Assembly (NCBI GenBank): GCA_003225055.1
Contig: QIAU01000088.1
Coordinates: 1-34,067 of the forward strand
From: Acidobacteriota bacterium
GTDB lineage: Bacteria; Acidobacteriota; Terriglobia; Terriglobales; Acidobacteriaceae
DNA length: 34,067 nucleotides
Direction: 5' to 3'
The translations under genes and the position numbers were made by a program. The notes beneath the pieces are model-generated. The model was given only the letters and a program-made list of their open reading frames with translations. It ran no database searches and was not told where the DNA came from. The first letter of the stretch is position 1, and every line of letters starts with the position of its first letter. Shown here one piece after another: positions 6,778-16,817 of this stretch.

Positions 6778-8718
6778 CTAGTCAGCGTGGGCGGTTTGGG
6801 GCGCCGTGACGCGTGCTGCACCAGAGAGTGTCTCCCATCCGCGCCGGGAGAGGTCCCAGAAGATCAAGTAACCGGCAACCGCCGCGATCACAAGCAGCAC
6901 AACCCCCCAAAGCCATTTCCCGAACACCAGCTTGCCAATTCCGAACAAGCATCCGTAGACCAAAATGCAACCCATTACCCAATTGAAGGCGTTGCTAGCG
7001 AGGTCGCACACTTCCGGCAGTTCGGGCACAAGCCGCGCGATTCGACGCCATCCGTATACGGTGGGATGCACCCGACGGTAGAAACCGGCGAGCGTCTCAT
7101 CCGATTCGGGGGGCGTTAGGAAGGTTGCCAAAACCCAAGCTATGGTGGTTACCAGGCCGGTGATAAGGGCTGTCTTGGCATAAACCAGCGCGATATTGCC
7201 GCTAAAGGTGATGCGGCTCAGACCGATAGTCATCGCGGCAGCTACTGCCATGGCGACGATCTCGCTCCAGGCGTTAATGCGCGACCAGTACCAGCGCAGG
7301 ATATAGACCGCTCCGGTTCCGAAACCGACATTCAGGACGAGATTCCACCCCTGGTTGATGGAGTGGAGTTGCATAGCGGTGTAGCCGGTTCCGAGCACCA
7401 GCAGCACCGTGAAGATCTTGCTGATGATCACGTAGTGAGGCTCGGTTGCGCCCCGCACCAGGAAGCGCTTGTAGAGATCATTCACCAAGTAAGAACTCCC
7501 CCAGTTCAACTGCGTGCCAATGGTGGACATGAACGCCGCGAGGAATGCCGCTACCATCAAGCCGCGCAGGGCAGGAGGCAAGTAGTCGCGAAGCACCATC
7601 ACATAACCCTGCTCCGGGTTCTGGGTGAAGGCGGCGCTGGGGTGCAGGCCACCGTTTTGGGAATACACCACGATGGCTACCAGTCCAGTCACCACCCAAG
7701 GCCACGGCCGCAACGCATAGTGAGCAATGTTGAACCAGAGCGTAGCTGCCAACGAATTCTTTTCATCCTTGGCGCTGAACATGCGCTGGGCTACGTATCC
7801 GCCGCCGCCGGGCTCGGCTCCCGGATACCAGGCCAGCCACCATTGCATTCCCAGATAGACGATGAAGGTGAGCACGGGCAATGTCCAGAGCGCATCGGTG
7901 GTCAGGCCGAGATGGAAATTGGGAAGAAACGCCGTTGGGTCGGCAGTCTTAATCCCACTCTGGTGAACGTTGTTCTCGATCACCTGCAATTGCACTTCGA
8001 GAGCGTGCATGCCGCCGATTTTGGCGACCGCTACCCAGGCCAGCACGATGATCATCGCCATCTTCAGGACGAACTGAAAAAGGTCGGTCACCAGAACGCC
8101 CCATAGGCCGCCAATGAACGTGTAGAGCCCGGTGAACGGGATCAGGATCAGCACGCAGATCATGAGCGCGGTATAACGCGGATCGCCCAGCGTGTGGCGG
8201 AACAGATGACCGCCAAGGGTCATCTCGAGCACGCGTCCCTGCGCAATCATGGGACCGAGCAGAACCGTAATGATGTTCACCATGGCCTGCGTCACCCAGC
8301 CCAGGATGAAGCAATTCATAAAAAGACCCAAATACACCGACTTGAACCCGCGCAGAAATGCGGCGGGTTTGCCACCGTAGCGGATCTCCACCAGTTGCAC
8401 GTCGGTCAAGATCTCGGCGCGCCGCCAGTAACGGGCGAAGAAGAAGACGGTCAGCATTCCTCCGACACAGGAACCCCACCAGATCCAGTTGCCGGCAATT
8501 CCCTGCCGGGCGACTAAACCGGTGACCAACAACGGAGTGTCGGCGGCGAAGGTCGTGGCCACCATGGAAGTTCCTGCCAACCACCAGGAGACGTCCCGGC
8601 CAGAGATGAAGAATTCTTCCGTGTTGCCGCTGGCCCGGCGGCGGTAGTAGACGCCGATCAGCAGGTTGACCACGAGGTAGGCGACAATCACGATCCAATC
8701 GATTGAGGTGAGGGGCAT
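6778..8718 (-). CDS. Sodium:solute symporter (SSS) family transporter
   Basis: The 646-residue protein has about thirteen to fourteen hydrophobic helices. It carries the typical SSS opening: helix 1 (WIVIVAYLVVNLLIGVYY), then NTEEFFISGRDVSWWLAG and ATTFAADTPLLVTG. The family imports organic solutes such as sugars, amino acids or carboxylates with sodium. The substrate cannot be read from the sequence. The C-terminal part (SDETLAGFYRRVHPTVYGW, then a cytoplasmic segment and two or three more helices) is like the longer bacterial members. The gene is monocistronic and divergent from a Crp/Fnr regulator, which might control it. Confidence 0.9.
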   Translation of the reverse strand: MPLTSIDWIVIVAYLVVNLLIGVYYRRRASGNTEEFFISGRDVSWWLAGTSMVATTFAADTPLLVTGLVARQGIAGNWIWWGSCVGGMLTVFFFARYWRRAEILTDVQLVEIRYGGKPAAFLRGFKSVYLGLFMNCFILGWVTQAMVNIITVLLGPMIAQGRVLEMTLGGHLFRHTLGDPRYTALMICVLILIPFTGLYTFIGGLWGVLVTDLFQFVLKMAMIIVLAWVAVAKIGGMHALEVQLQVIENNVHQSGIKTADPTAFLPNFHLGLTTDALWTLPVLTFIVYLGMQWWLAWYPGAEPGGGGYVAQRMFSAKDEKNSLAATLWFNIAHYALRPWPWVVTGLVAIVVYSQNGGLHPSAAFTQNPEQGYVMVLRDYLPPALRGLMVAAFLAAFMSTIGTQLNWGSSYLVNDLYKRFLVRGATEPHYVIISKIFTVLLVLGTGYTAMQLHSINQGWNLVLNVGFGTGAVYILRWYWSRINAWSEIVAMAVAAAMTIGLSRITFSGNIALVYAKTALITGLVTTIAWVLATFLTPPESDETLAGFYRRVHPTVYGWRRIARLVPELPEVCDLASNAFNWVMGCILVYGCLFGIGKLVFGKWLWGVVLLVIAAVAGYLIFWDLSRRGWETLSGAARVTAPQTAHAD

Positions 8719-8990
8719 AGGCTCCCGGCGACCGGCTTTTTGGGGTTTCTAGGAGCTATATAGCACATGCGAAAAGAGGTCAAGACAAAAATGGAAGGGG
8801 AAGGGACAAACGAGCCCTGCTGGAATCGCTTCTTCCCTCGCAAAGCCTCGACTCTCTAAGGGTGTGTCATTCAGGTGAAGTTCCTAGGGTATTGCCTGTA
8901 ATGACATGAGGCCGGATTGGTAGTAGATAGAACGAGGGGCTTCCGCGCGCATCCAACGGGTTTTCGGAGGAGGATTGCGAAGGAGCAATC

Positions 8991-9797
8991 GTGGCAACGG
9001 AGAACCCGAACTTAAACGAAGTTCGTCCTGATAGCGCGGCCGGGATGCCGCGTGCTGGCGCTCGCACCGACACCATCGGAAACGCCGTAAACAACAAGAT
9101 CCTGAATGCACTTCCGGACCGCGAGTTCGATGAATTTCGCTCGCACCTGGAGTTCGTCCAGCTGCAATATCACCAGAACATTTACGAGTCCACGGAAAAA
9201 ATCGACTACGCCGGGTTTCTCAACCGAGGCATGGTGTCGCTGGTAGTCTCGACCAGCGATGGCCGCAGCGTCGAAGTGGGAGTTGTCGGCCGCGAGGGTT
9301 GCGTAGGCGCGCCCTTGGCAGCAGACATCGATAAGAGTCCCTATCGCGCCATTGTTCAAATCCCCGGAGACGGCGTACGGGTACGATCGGAAGTCCTGCT
9401 CAATATCCTGCGGTCGGCTCCGGAGCTGCGTTTGCTGCTCAACCGCTATGCCCATATTCAGGGAATGCAAGTGGCGCAACTGGCGGCCTGCAACCGTCTG
9501 CATGAAATTGAGCGTCGCTTGGCACGGTGGATGCTGATGTGCCAGGATCGCACCGACTCGGACCTGCTGCCTATGACACACGAATTCTTCGCGCAAATGC
9601 TGGGAGCGGGACGTCCTAGCGTGACCTTGGCTGCCGGCGCGCTGCAGAAGGCGGGTATCATCCGGTATTCTCGCGGCAAGGTGACCATCCTCAATCGCAG
9701 AGGTTTGGAAGATGCCGCTTGCGAGTGCTACCGGGTAATCCAGCGGTTTAATGGCGACTGCCTTACCGGCCATTTTCCGATATCAACAAGCAGATAG
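8991..9797 (+). CDS. Crp/Fnr family transcriptional regulator
   Basis: The 268-residue protein starts at GTG 8991, with AGGAG at 8981-8985. It has an N-terminal cyclic-nucleotide-binding-type beta roll (about 35-145, including FLNRGMVSLVVSTSDG and VEVGVVGREGCVG). A dimer helix (165-185, HEIERRLARWML) and a C-terminal winged helix-turn-helix follow (195-235, THEFFAQMLGAGRPSVTLAA). The cAMP-contact pattern of true Crp (GELxxxxxxxRxA) is absent, and so is a cysteine cluster for an Fnr iron-sulfur centre. The effector is therefore unknown. This variant (EVGVVGREGxVG) is common in soil bacteria. A long intergenic region separates it from the divergent transporter gene. Confidence 0.9.
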   Translation: MATENPNLNEVRPDSAAGMPRAGARTDTIGNAVNNKILNALPDREFDEFRSHLEFVQLQYHQNIYESTEKIDYAGFLNRGMVSLVVSTSDGRSVEVGVVGREGCVGAPLAADIDKSPYRAIVQIPGDGVRVRSEVLLNILRSAPELRLLLNRYAHIQGMQVAQLAACNRLHEIERRLARWMLMCQDRTDSDLLPMTHEFFAQMLGAGRPSVTLAAGALQKAGIIRYSRGKVTILNRRGLEDAACECYRVIQRFNGDCLTGHFPISTSR

Positions 9798-9887
9798 AAC
9801 GGCTGGAACCACGTCGTGGTCCAAAAAAAGACCGGGCCGGGTGTCAGGCCGCTGGAGGCAGGTGCCCAAGAATGAGGCAGGCACTCT

Positions 9888-10874
9888 CTAATAACCTTTC
9901 CTCTTATCGACGACCCCCAGCAGTGGTTCGTGCGCCAAATAGCGGCGGAGATTTTCGCGGATCAAGGCATAGTGCCGATCCCAGAGCTTTTCGGTAACGG
10001 CTGCCGTGTGAGGTGTGATTAGCAAGTTCTCAACATCCCACAGGGGAGAGTGTTGAGGCAAGGGCTCTTCACAGAAAACGTCCAGGGCAGCCCCGGCGAG
10101 TTTTCCACGACAAAGCGTATCGGTGAGTGCGGCTTCATCCACGAGCGGACCACGGCTGACGTTAATAAGGCAGGCGGTTGGCCTCATCCTGGAGAAGCGT
10201 TGGGCATTCATCAGAGCGCGCGTCCTGGACGTAAGCGGAACAGCGAGCACCACGTAGTCGGCTTGCCCTAGAGCGTCGTCCAATTGCGAAGGAGCAAAGA
10301 TCGCCGAGACACCCTCGACAGGTCCCTGGTCCGGATGTTCTCGGAGACCAATTACCCGCATGCCAAGAACGGAAGCTTTCTTGGCGACCTCGCGTCCAAT
10401 GCTACCGAGGCCAACCAGGGTGAGAGTCGCTCCGGCGATCTCCCGCGGCGGTGGCTTTTTCGTCCACATTGATTCCTGGCCCCAAATGTGCCGCGGTTGA
10501 AGCCGGATTGCCTGAGGCAGTTTCTTGGCGAGGGCCAGAATCTGTGCCATGACATGCTCAGCAACTACCGGGCCGTGCACTTCCCGAGCATTCGTAAGTA
10601 CGACATCGCTATTGACCAACTCGGGAAACAGGAGTTGATGCACAGCAGCCGCCGGAGAGTGAATCCAGCAGAGCTTGTTGGCCGCCAGGAATTGCTCTGG
10701 ACGGAGCGACCAGGAGATGGTGACTTGGGCATCGCGCAGATGGGCTTCTATGCCTTCATACGTGTCGAGGTGAATAACCTCAAGTTGCGGAAATTCCTTC
10801 TGCAGCCTCTCGGCCAGCCAGCGAGGAGCGTTCCAGAGCTCGAAGCGGTGATGCAGCACGATGAGGAGTTTCAT
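9888..10874 (-). CDS. D-2-hydroxyacid dehydrogenase (NAD-dependent)
   Basis: The 328-residue protein shows the D-isomer 2-hydroxyacid dehydrogenase plan: a catalytic domain split around a Rossmann domain. The nucleotide motif GLGSIG is at 155-160. The catalytic residues are seen as Arg241 (INVSRGPLVDE), Glu270 (DVFCEEPLP) and His289 (LLITPHTAA). It reversibly reduces a 2-keto acid to a D-2-hydroxyacid with NAD(P)H. The exact substrate (glyoxylate, hydroxypyruvate, phosphoglycerate or other) is not evident. There is no ACT domain, so it is not a long-form SerA. It lies downstream of gpmI, separated by a REP-like repeat. Confidence 0.9.
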   Translation of the reverse strand: MKLLIVLHHRFELWNAPRWLAERLQKEFPQLEVIHLDTYEGIEAHLRDAQVTISWSLRPEQFLAANKLCWIHSPAAAVHQLLFPELVNSDVVLTNAREVHGPVVAEHVMAQILALAKKLPQAIRLQPRHIWGQESMWTKKPPPREIAGATLTLVGLGSIGREVAKKASVLGMRVIGLREHPDQGPVEGVSAIFAPSQLDDALGQADYVVLAVPLTSRTRALMNAQRFSRMRPTACLINVSRGPLVDEAALTDTLCRGKLAGAALDVFCEEPLPQHSPLWDVENLLITPHTAAVTEKLWDRHYALIRENLRRYLAHEPLLGVVDKRKGY

Positions 10875-10911
10875 CCGGGAGAAATACTAATGGGGAAAGA
10901 TTAACAAAAGC

Positions 10912-10937
10912 AGATCCCTCGCTGCGCTCGCGATGAC
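10912..10937 (-). repeat. REP-like dispersed repeat, copy 2
   Basis: On the minus strand this reads GTCATCGCGAGCGCAGCG then AGGGATCT. It has the same ends as the copies at 6690 and 15295 and lies between the gpmI stop and the dehydrogenase start. Confidence 0.6.
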
Positions 10938-10971
10938 CGGTTATTGCTGGTCCAAAAACCCTCGCCGCCGC

Positions 10972-12582
10972 TCATTTCTTCGCCAAGTTCGTGCGCAGAT
11001 CTTGGCCGGTCATCTCGTTTGGCTGGGGAAGGCCTAGCATGCCTAAGACCGTCGGTGAGATGTCCCGGAGAGAACCATCCCTCTGCAGCGATAACTGCTT
11101 GCTGTTTTCTGAGACCACGATGAACGGCACCGGATTGGCGGTGTGCGCGGTATGCGGACCGCCGGTGGCGGGGTCGACCATCATCTCGGCATTGCCGTGG
11201 TCGGCGGTAACCAGCATAGCGCCACCCGTTTGACGGACAGCTTTCTCGATGCGGGCAAGACAGGAGTCCACCGTCTCAACGGCTTTGACCGTGGGCTCGA
11301 TCTTTCCGGAGTGTCCGACCATGTCGGCGTTAGCAAAATTCACAATCATCACATCGAAGGTCCCTTCTTCGACAGCCTTCACCAGCGCGTCGGCAATTCC
11401 AACCGCACTCATCTCCGGCTTCAGGTCGTAGGTGGCGACCTTCGGCGAAGGCACAAGGATGCGGTCCTCGCCCGGAAATGGCTGTTCCACACCACCGTTG
11501 AAAAAATAAGTTACATGGGCGTACTTCTCGGTTTCGGCGACGCGCAGATTGCGCAGCTTCATCTGGCCCATGACGTTGGCGAGAATGTTATCCAGCGACT
11601 CCGGCGGAATCACGACCGGCAAGGTGAACTGCTTGTCGTAGCGGGTCATCGAGACGTAATGGAGGTTCTTGGGGACGCGGTCGCGGGGAATCGTGGCATC
11701 GAGATCGTCAGCGCCGGGCAAATCACGGCCACCGTGCGGATTCAGCCCACTGTTTCGGCACAGCGCGCGGGTGATTTGGCGTACGCGGTCGGCGCGGAAG
11801 TTAAAACAGATGCAGGCATCTTCCTCGCGGATCGTAGCCAGAGGCTCGCCACTTTTGTCCACGCCGACGAAGGGAACGATAAACTCGTCGGTCACTCCCT
11901 GGTTGTAGGACTGTTTCACGCCCTCGACCGGGTCCACGTATTTTCCGGCTTCGCCGTCGCCATAAACCATGGCGTTGAAGGCTTTCGCGATGCGCTCCCA
12001 ACGGCGGTCCCGGTCCATGGCGTAATATCGGCCATGGACCGTGGCAATCTTGCCGGAGTTGTGTTCGCGGATCTTGTGCTGAAGTTGCTGGAGATATCCG
12101 GCGCCGTTAGTGGGCAAAGTATCGCGGCCATCCATGAAAGCATGGATGAAAACGCGATCCACGCCATTCTGCTTAGCCATCTTCAGCAGCGCATAAAGAT
12201 GTGTCTGCTGGGAGTGGACACCACCGTCGGAAACCAGGCCAAACAAATGCAGACGGCGACCCCCGGTGCGGGCATGCTTCATCGCGCCGAGCAGCGTAGG
12301 ATTGGAGAAGAATTCGCCGTTCTCGATCATGTGATCGATGCGGGTGATATCCATGTGCACGATTCGCCCCGCGCCAATGTTGAGGTGCCCGACTTCGCTG
12401 TTGCCCATCTGGCCATTGGGCAAACCAACGTATTTGCCGCTGGTGTGAATGAGCGTGTTGGGATATTCGCGGAGCAGGCGGTCGTAGGTAGGCTTGCGGG
12501 CGATGGCGATGGCGTTTGCTTCTGTGTTTGGGCTGTAACCCCAGCCATCGAGGATGATCAGGACGAGCGGTTTGGGTCGCAT
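10972..12582 (-). CDS. gpmI: 2,3-bisphosphoglycerate-independent phosphoglycerate mutase
   Basis: The 536-residue product matches the family length (about 510-540). It opens with [20 protein letters not shown], where Asp12 is a manganese ligand. It carries the phosphoserine motif [16 protein letters not shown] (Ser62), the segment [17 protein letters not shown], and the C-terminal metal motif [10 protein letters not shown]. It interconverts 3- and 2-phosphoglycerate in the cytoplasm through a phosphoserine intermediate, needing manganese but no bisphosphoglycerate cofactor. The gene follows a DUF2059 gene by 85 bases and shares strand and neighbourhood with enolase, the next glycolytic step. 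Its leader contains five tandem heptads immediately before the ATG. Confidence 0.97.
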   Translation of the reverse strand: MRPKPLVLIILDGWGYSPNTEANAIAIARKPTYDRLLREYPNTLIHTSGKYVGLPNGQMGNSEVGHLNIGAGRIVHMDITRIDHMIENGEFFSNPTLLGAMKHARTGGRRLHLFGLVSDGGVHSQQTHLYALLKMAKQNGVDRVFIHAFMDGRDTLPTNGAGYLQQLQHKIREHNSGKIATVHGRYYAMDRDRRWERIAKAFNAMVYGDGEAGKYVDPVEGVKQSYNQGVTDEFIVPFVGVDKSGEPLATIREEDACICFNFRADRVRQITRALCRNSGLNPHGGRDLPGADDLDATIPRDRVPKNLHYVSMTRYDKQFTLPVVIPPESLDNILANVMGQMKLRNLRVAETEKYAHVTYFFNGGVEQPFPGEDRILVPSPKVATYDLKPEMSAVGIADALVKAVEEGTFDVMIVNFANADMVGHSGKIEPTVKAVETVDSCLARIEKAVRQTGGAMLVTADHGNAEMMVDPATGGPHTAHTANPVPFIVVSENSKQLSLQRDGSLRDISPTVLGMLGLPQPNEMTGQDLRTNLAKK

Positions 12583-12584
12583 GT

Positions 12585-12622
12585 AGCTCTCAGCTTTCAG
12601 CTTTCAGGTCTCAGGTCTCAGG
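12585..12622 (-). repeat. Five tandem heptamer repeats in the gpmI leader
   Basis: On the plus strand the units are AGCTCTC, AGCTTTC, AGCTTTC, AGGTCTC and AGGTCTC, followed by a partial AGG. In the gpmI mRNA this is a purine-rich run (GAGACCT twice, GAAAGCT twice, GAGAGCT) that ends two bases before the ATG. It therefore replaces or supplies the ribosome-binding region. Confidence 0.8.
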
Positions 12623-12667
12623 AAAGGAGCCGCGGATCAGTACAGATAAGCACCGATCCTGGCGCCG

Positions 12668-13222
12668 TCATGCGCTCGGCGACGGGTCTGGTTTGGGAGC
12701 GGGTTTCTTCCTTTGCTGCTGTTTCCTCGCCTTCTCCTCGATACGCTGCATGGCCGCGTCCATGTGCTTCTGGATGTCGGGATACATGGCCTGCATTCCT
12801 TCACTCATAATGGCAGGCATCTCGCGGAGAAGCTTCCGGCCGGTTGGAGAAGAATAGAAGCTGATCATGGCATCCACGTCTGTCTTGGTGAGGTGCTTCT
12901 GGTAGACGGGAACCGCGTCTTCCAGCATCTGGTCCACCGGAAAATTCTTCCACATTTCTTCTGCGTCCTGATCGAGTTCGGCAAGCTCTTCATCAGTTAT
13001 TTTGGGGTTGCGTTCCCTAATCTGCTGGCGCATGAGCGCCTGCGACTGGCTCACCATCGACTCCATGGTTCGTCGCACCTGCTCCCGGTTTTGCATGACG
13101 TCAAATAGCCTGAGGACATCTTGGCGCGAGGCGGGAGCGGGGGTGACGGGAGAGGGTTGGCCGAACATCCAGCAACCTACAAGCAGCAGTAATGTACAAT
13201 TTAAGATCTCGCGTATCTTCAT
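12668..13222 (-). CDS. DUF2059 family exported protein
   Basis: The start at 13222 is chosen because GGAGAG lies about ten bases upstream on the minus strand and because it gives a signal peptide (MKIREILNCTLLLLVGCWMF). The longer upstream frame has no such features. The 184-residue product is mostly helical. It has the DUF2059 pattern: DVLRLFDVMQNREQVRRTME, then HLTKTDVDAMISFYSSPTGR, KLLREMPAIMSEGMQ and a Lys/Pro-rich tail. The family is periplasmic and of unknown function. A Cys at residue 17 in LLVGCW could suggest a lipoprotein, but the lipobox is poor. It is probably cotranscribed with gpmI. Confidence 0.85.
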   Translation of the reverse strand: MKIREILNCTLLLLVGCWMFGQPSPVTPAPASRQDVLRLFDVMQNREQVRRTMESMVSQSQALMRQQIRERNPKITDEELAELDQDAEEMWKNFPVDQMLEDAVPVYQKHLTKTDVDAMISFYSSPTGRKLLREMPAIMSEGMQAMYPDIQKHMDAAMQRIEEKARKQQQRKKPAPKPDPSPSA

Positions 13223-13801
13223 TTTACTTCTCTCCAGCTCTTCTCGACCGATCGAATCATCATAACCGGCCCCCACCGCCTGAACAGCTCGCGTTCGAAA
13301 TTCTCGCGCTCCACTTGAAAGATATGCAGCAACATCGGAAAGGATGGCACTTAAGGTGCCGAGCTTGAGAGAGGGATGAGCAGGGATCGTGTTGTGATGT
13401 TCGTGTTGTGATGTTCCCTGCCGCACGCGCTGGAGGTAAGGCGTAGATGACTACCGGTCTGACGCCTGATTTCGTAAACCATATCGCCGGAGTACCTCTG
13501 CCAGGCCATTGCCGCTAAGATCTCGCGGCAGCCTTCCAGCCGAACTTAGCTTATCCTTCCCAATATGCAAACCCATGACCGAAGGGGCAGACGAGGAATC
13601 GAAGTGGCAACGAACCGCATCCCGCATCATCGCGCGCCATTGCTCCATGCTCTCTGCCTGGGTGGGGATGATGCCCAAACGCGTGCCCTTCGGAGCCGCC
13701 CTCTGGTGATTCTTGCACGGAAAAAAGATTTCCGTCTCTTTACATATTCTTCGGATTATACCCATGGAGTACTCATATACCGAGGCTTACCTGAGCTTCA
13801 G
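13223..13801. other. Intergenic region between enolase and the DUF2059 gene
   Basis: The 579 bases contain no gene I can support. An open frame on the minus strand (13451-13765) gives no recognisable domain and has no ribosome-binding site. The region does contain a tandem duplication at 13387-13414. It separates eno from the DUF2059-gpmI pair, so these may be separate transcription units. Confidence 0.5.
13387..13414 (+). repeat. Tandem duplication of a 14-base unit
   Basis: TCGTGTTGTGATGT occurs twice head to tail (13387-13400 and 13401-13414) in non-coding sequence. It is probably a slippage duplication. Confidence 0.8.
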
Positions 13802-15453
<1,652 letters not shown>

Positions 15454-15954
15454 ATGCAGGACCAGACCGAGACTCTTCAGCTGGGATCGCCAGCTCCGGA
15501 TTTCACACTTATGGCGGCCAACCGTCCGGGGGAGTTTTCCTTATCACGATTCCTGGCCGCAGGCACGCTGATCCTTGAATTCCTGCGCGGCACCTGGTGA
15601 AAGAACTGCGTGAAGCGCATGGCTCAGTTGGAGTCACGGAAGGGAGAGTTGGAGAGCGCCAGGGTCCAGGCGGCTTATATCGCGGCGGAGAAGAGCAACG
15701 GCTTTCACAAGCCGGCCGAGTTTCTCGAGAAGAATCCGGTTTCGTTTCCTTTCCTGCTTGACGAGGACCGCAGCGTGACGAAAGCCTACGGGCTGTATCA
15801 CCGGATAGGGCTGGACGCCATCAACATCGCGTATCCGGCGACTCTGGTCATCGATGGCGGTGGGACGGTCCGCTACATTTATCGCGGCAGCAATCAATTT
15901 GACCGGGCTCCAGTGGAACAAGTTCTTGCAACAGCAAGGAAATTGAAGAATTGA
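15454..15954 (+). CDS. Probable selenocysteine-containing redoxin (AhpC/TSA-like, UxxC)
   Basis: Read straight through, the frame encodes 166 residues with a thioredoxin-fold peroxiredoxin-like sequence. It starts QLGSPAPDFTLMAANRPGEF, then LILEFLRGTW at residues 39-48. A TGA codon at 15598-15600 is residue 49. It is followed by KNC, so the TGA stands where homologous redoxins have the first Cys of CxxC (here U49-K50-N51-C52). The frame continues unbroken through FHKPAEFLEKNPVSFPFLLD and YPATLVIDGGGTVRYIYRG to the stop at 15954. A hairpin with the spacing of a bacterial SECIS lies at 15620-15636. The product would be a cytoplasmic thiol oxidoreductase or peroxidase. The alternatives are a nonsense mutation or a sequencing error. 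No selA, selB, selC or selD is in this window. A start-proximal ribosome-binding site is weak. Confidence 0.72.
15620..15636 (+). promoter_or_regulatory. SECIS-like hairpin in the redoxin mRNA
   Basis: TGGCTC (15620-15625) pairs with GAGTCA (15631-15636), six pairs with one G-T, closing a five-base loop AGTTG. The loop starts 25 bases after the TGA and has G at its second position followed by U. Both fit the general description of bacterial SECIS elements (apical loop about 16-37 bases from UGA, G in the first two loop bases). The element lies inside the coding sequence, as expected in bacteria. The lower stem is poor. Confidence 0.55.
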
Positions 15955-15982
15955 CAAATTTTCGAGTTTCGTAGGAGGCGCA

Positions 15983-16612
15983 ATGAAACGAATAGTCGTC
16001 CTGCTCGCTGCGTTGTTACTAACGATTCCTACGGTAGCCGAGACCAACCCGTCTCTGCCGGCCGGAACTCCTCTTAAAGTAAAACTTGAGACTACCTTGG
16101 CTACGTTCATGACCAAAACCGGCGAGCCGTTTTCCGGCCGGATTATGGAGCCAGTGGTAGTGAACGGCAAGACCGTGATTCCCGTAGGCGCTAGCCTGCA
16201 AGGACATGTGACCAAGGTCAACGAGCCACGGCGCCTTGCGGGCAAGCCGACTATCGATATCCATCCCGAGAGCGTAGTGCTGCCGAACGGAGATAAGTTC
16301 ATCCTGAGTGCCACCCTGGTGGACACCAGCGTGCGCAACGGAAGCGATGTGAACGAGGAAGGCGAGTTCAAAGGTGCTGGGCATGATGCGAAAGACCTCA
16401 TGGAAGTAGGCGCTGGGACCGGTGGCGGCATGCTTGTCGGAGGTCTCGCGGGCGGTGGCAAAGGTGTGCTTGTGGGCGGCGCCATCGGCGCGACCGCTAC
16501 GGTCGTCCATTGGTTGTCCAAGCGCAGATCAGCGATTCTGCCGGCCGGAACGGAACTCACGATGGAATTGAACCGGCCGATGAGTATGAGTGCGGCGAGT
16601 GGGGGGAAGTGA
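15983..16612 (+). CDS. Exported protein of unknown function, TrbI-like beta region
   Basis: The start at 15983 has a perfect AGGAGG at 15973-15978 and gives a signal peptide (KRIVVLLAALLLTIPTVA). The 209-residue product contains a beta-rich part (LPAGTPLKVKLETTLA, IPVGASLQGHVTKVNEP, LPNGDKFILSATLVDTS). This resembles the short beta domain of TrbI/VirB10-type proteins but is too short for that family. A Gly-rich hydrophobic segment follows (GGGMLVGGLAGGGKGVLVGG, about 150-172) that could insert in a membrane. The end repeats the LPAGTELTMELNRP motif. It follows the redoxin by 28 bases, so they may share a transcript. No function is assigned. Confidence 0.75.
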   Translation: MKRIVVLLAALLLTIPTVAETNPSLPAGTPLKVKLETTLATFMTKTGEPFSGRIMEPVVVNGKTVIPVGASLQGHVTKVNEPRRLAGKPTIDIHPESVVLPNGDKFILSATLVDTSVRNGSDVNEEGEFKGAGHDAKDLMEVGAGTGGGMLVGGLAGGGKGVLVGGAIGATATVVHWLSKRRSAILPAGTELTMELNRPMSMSAASGGK

Positions 16613-16817
16613 AGAACAGGTCCGTTTCTGCTTTCTGTTTGATCGGGAGTTTGGCTCCAGATTTTTTGTATAGAGGCGTCCCCTAATTCGCCCGGAGAGG
16701 GAGGGCATGGCTTCAGCCGTAGCCGCTGAGGTCACTGGAGGGTGCGGCTTCAAACCGCCCAATACGTGCCGCGCGAGCACGAAATTTATGAAACCGGCTC
16801 GGGAGAGAAGCAGAAAC

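Noticed and set aside
5031-6821. Long minus-strand open frame (596 codons) opposite the FecR/DUF6600 gene
   Set aside because: It is Arg/His/Pro-rich with no domain or signal. The opposite strand has a convincing signal peptide, domains and a terminator, so this is a GC-rich shadow.
7363-8106. Plus-strand open frame opposite the symporter gene
   Set aside because: It is His/Gln-rich shadow coding with no hydrophobic or domain pattern, lying inside a clear transporter gene.
9804-9827. Hairpin ACCAC/GTGGT followed by seven A after the Crp/Fnr gene
   Set aside because: The tract is A on the coding strand and T would precede the hairpin on the other strand, so it cannot be an intrinsic terminator in either direction.
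11143-12810. Long plus-strand open frame (555 codons) opposite gpmI
   Set aside because: GpmI on the minus strand has all catalytic motifs. The plus frame has no recognisable protein sequence.
13451-13765. Minus-strand open frame between eno and the DUF2059 gene
   Set aside because: No domain, no ribosome-binding site and no supporting context.
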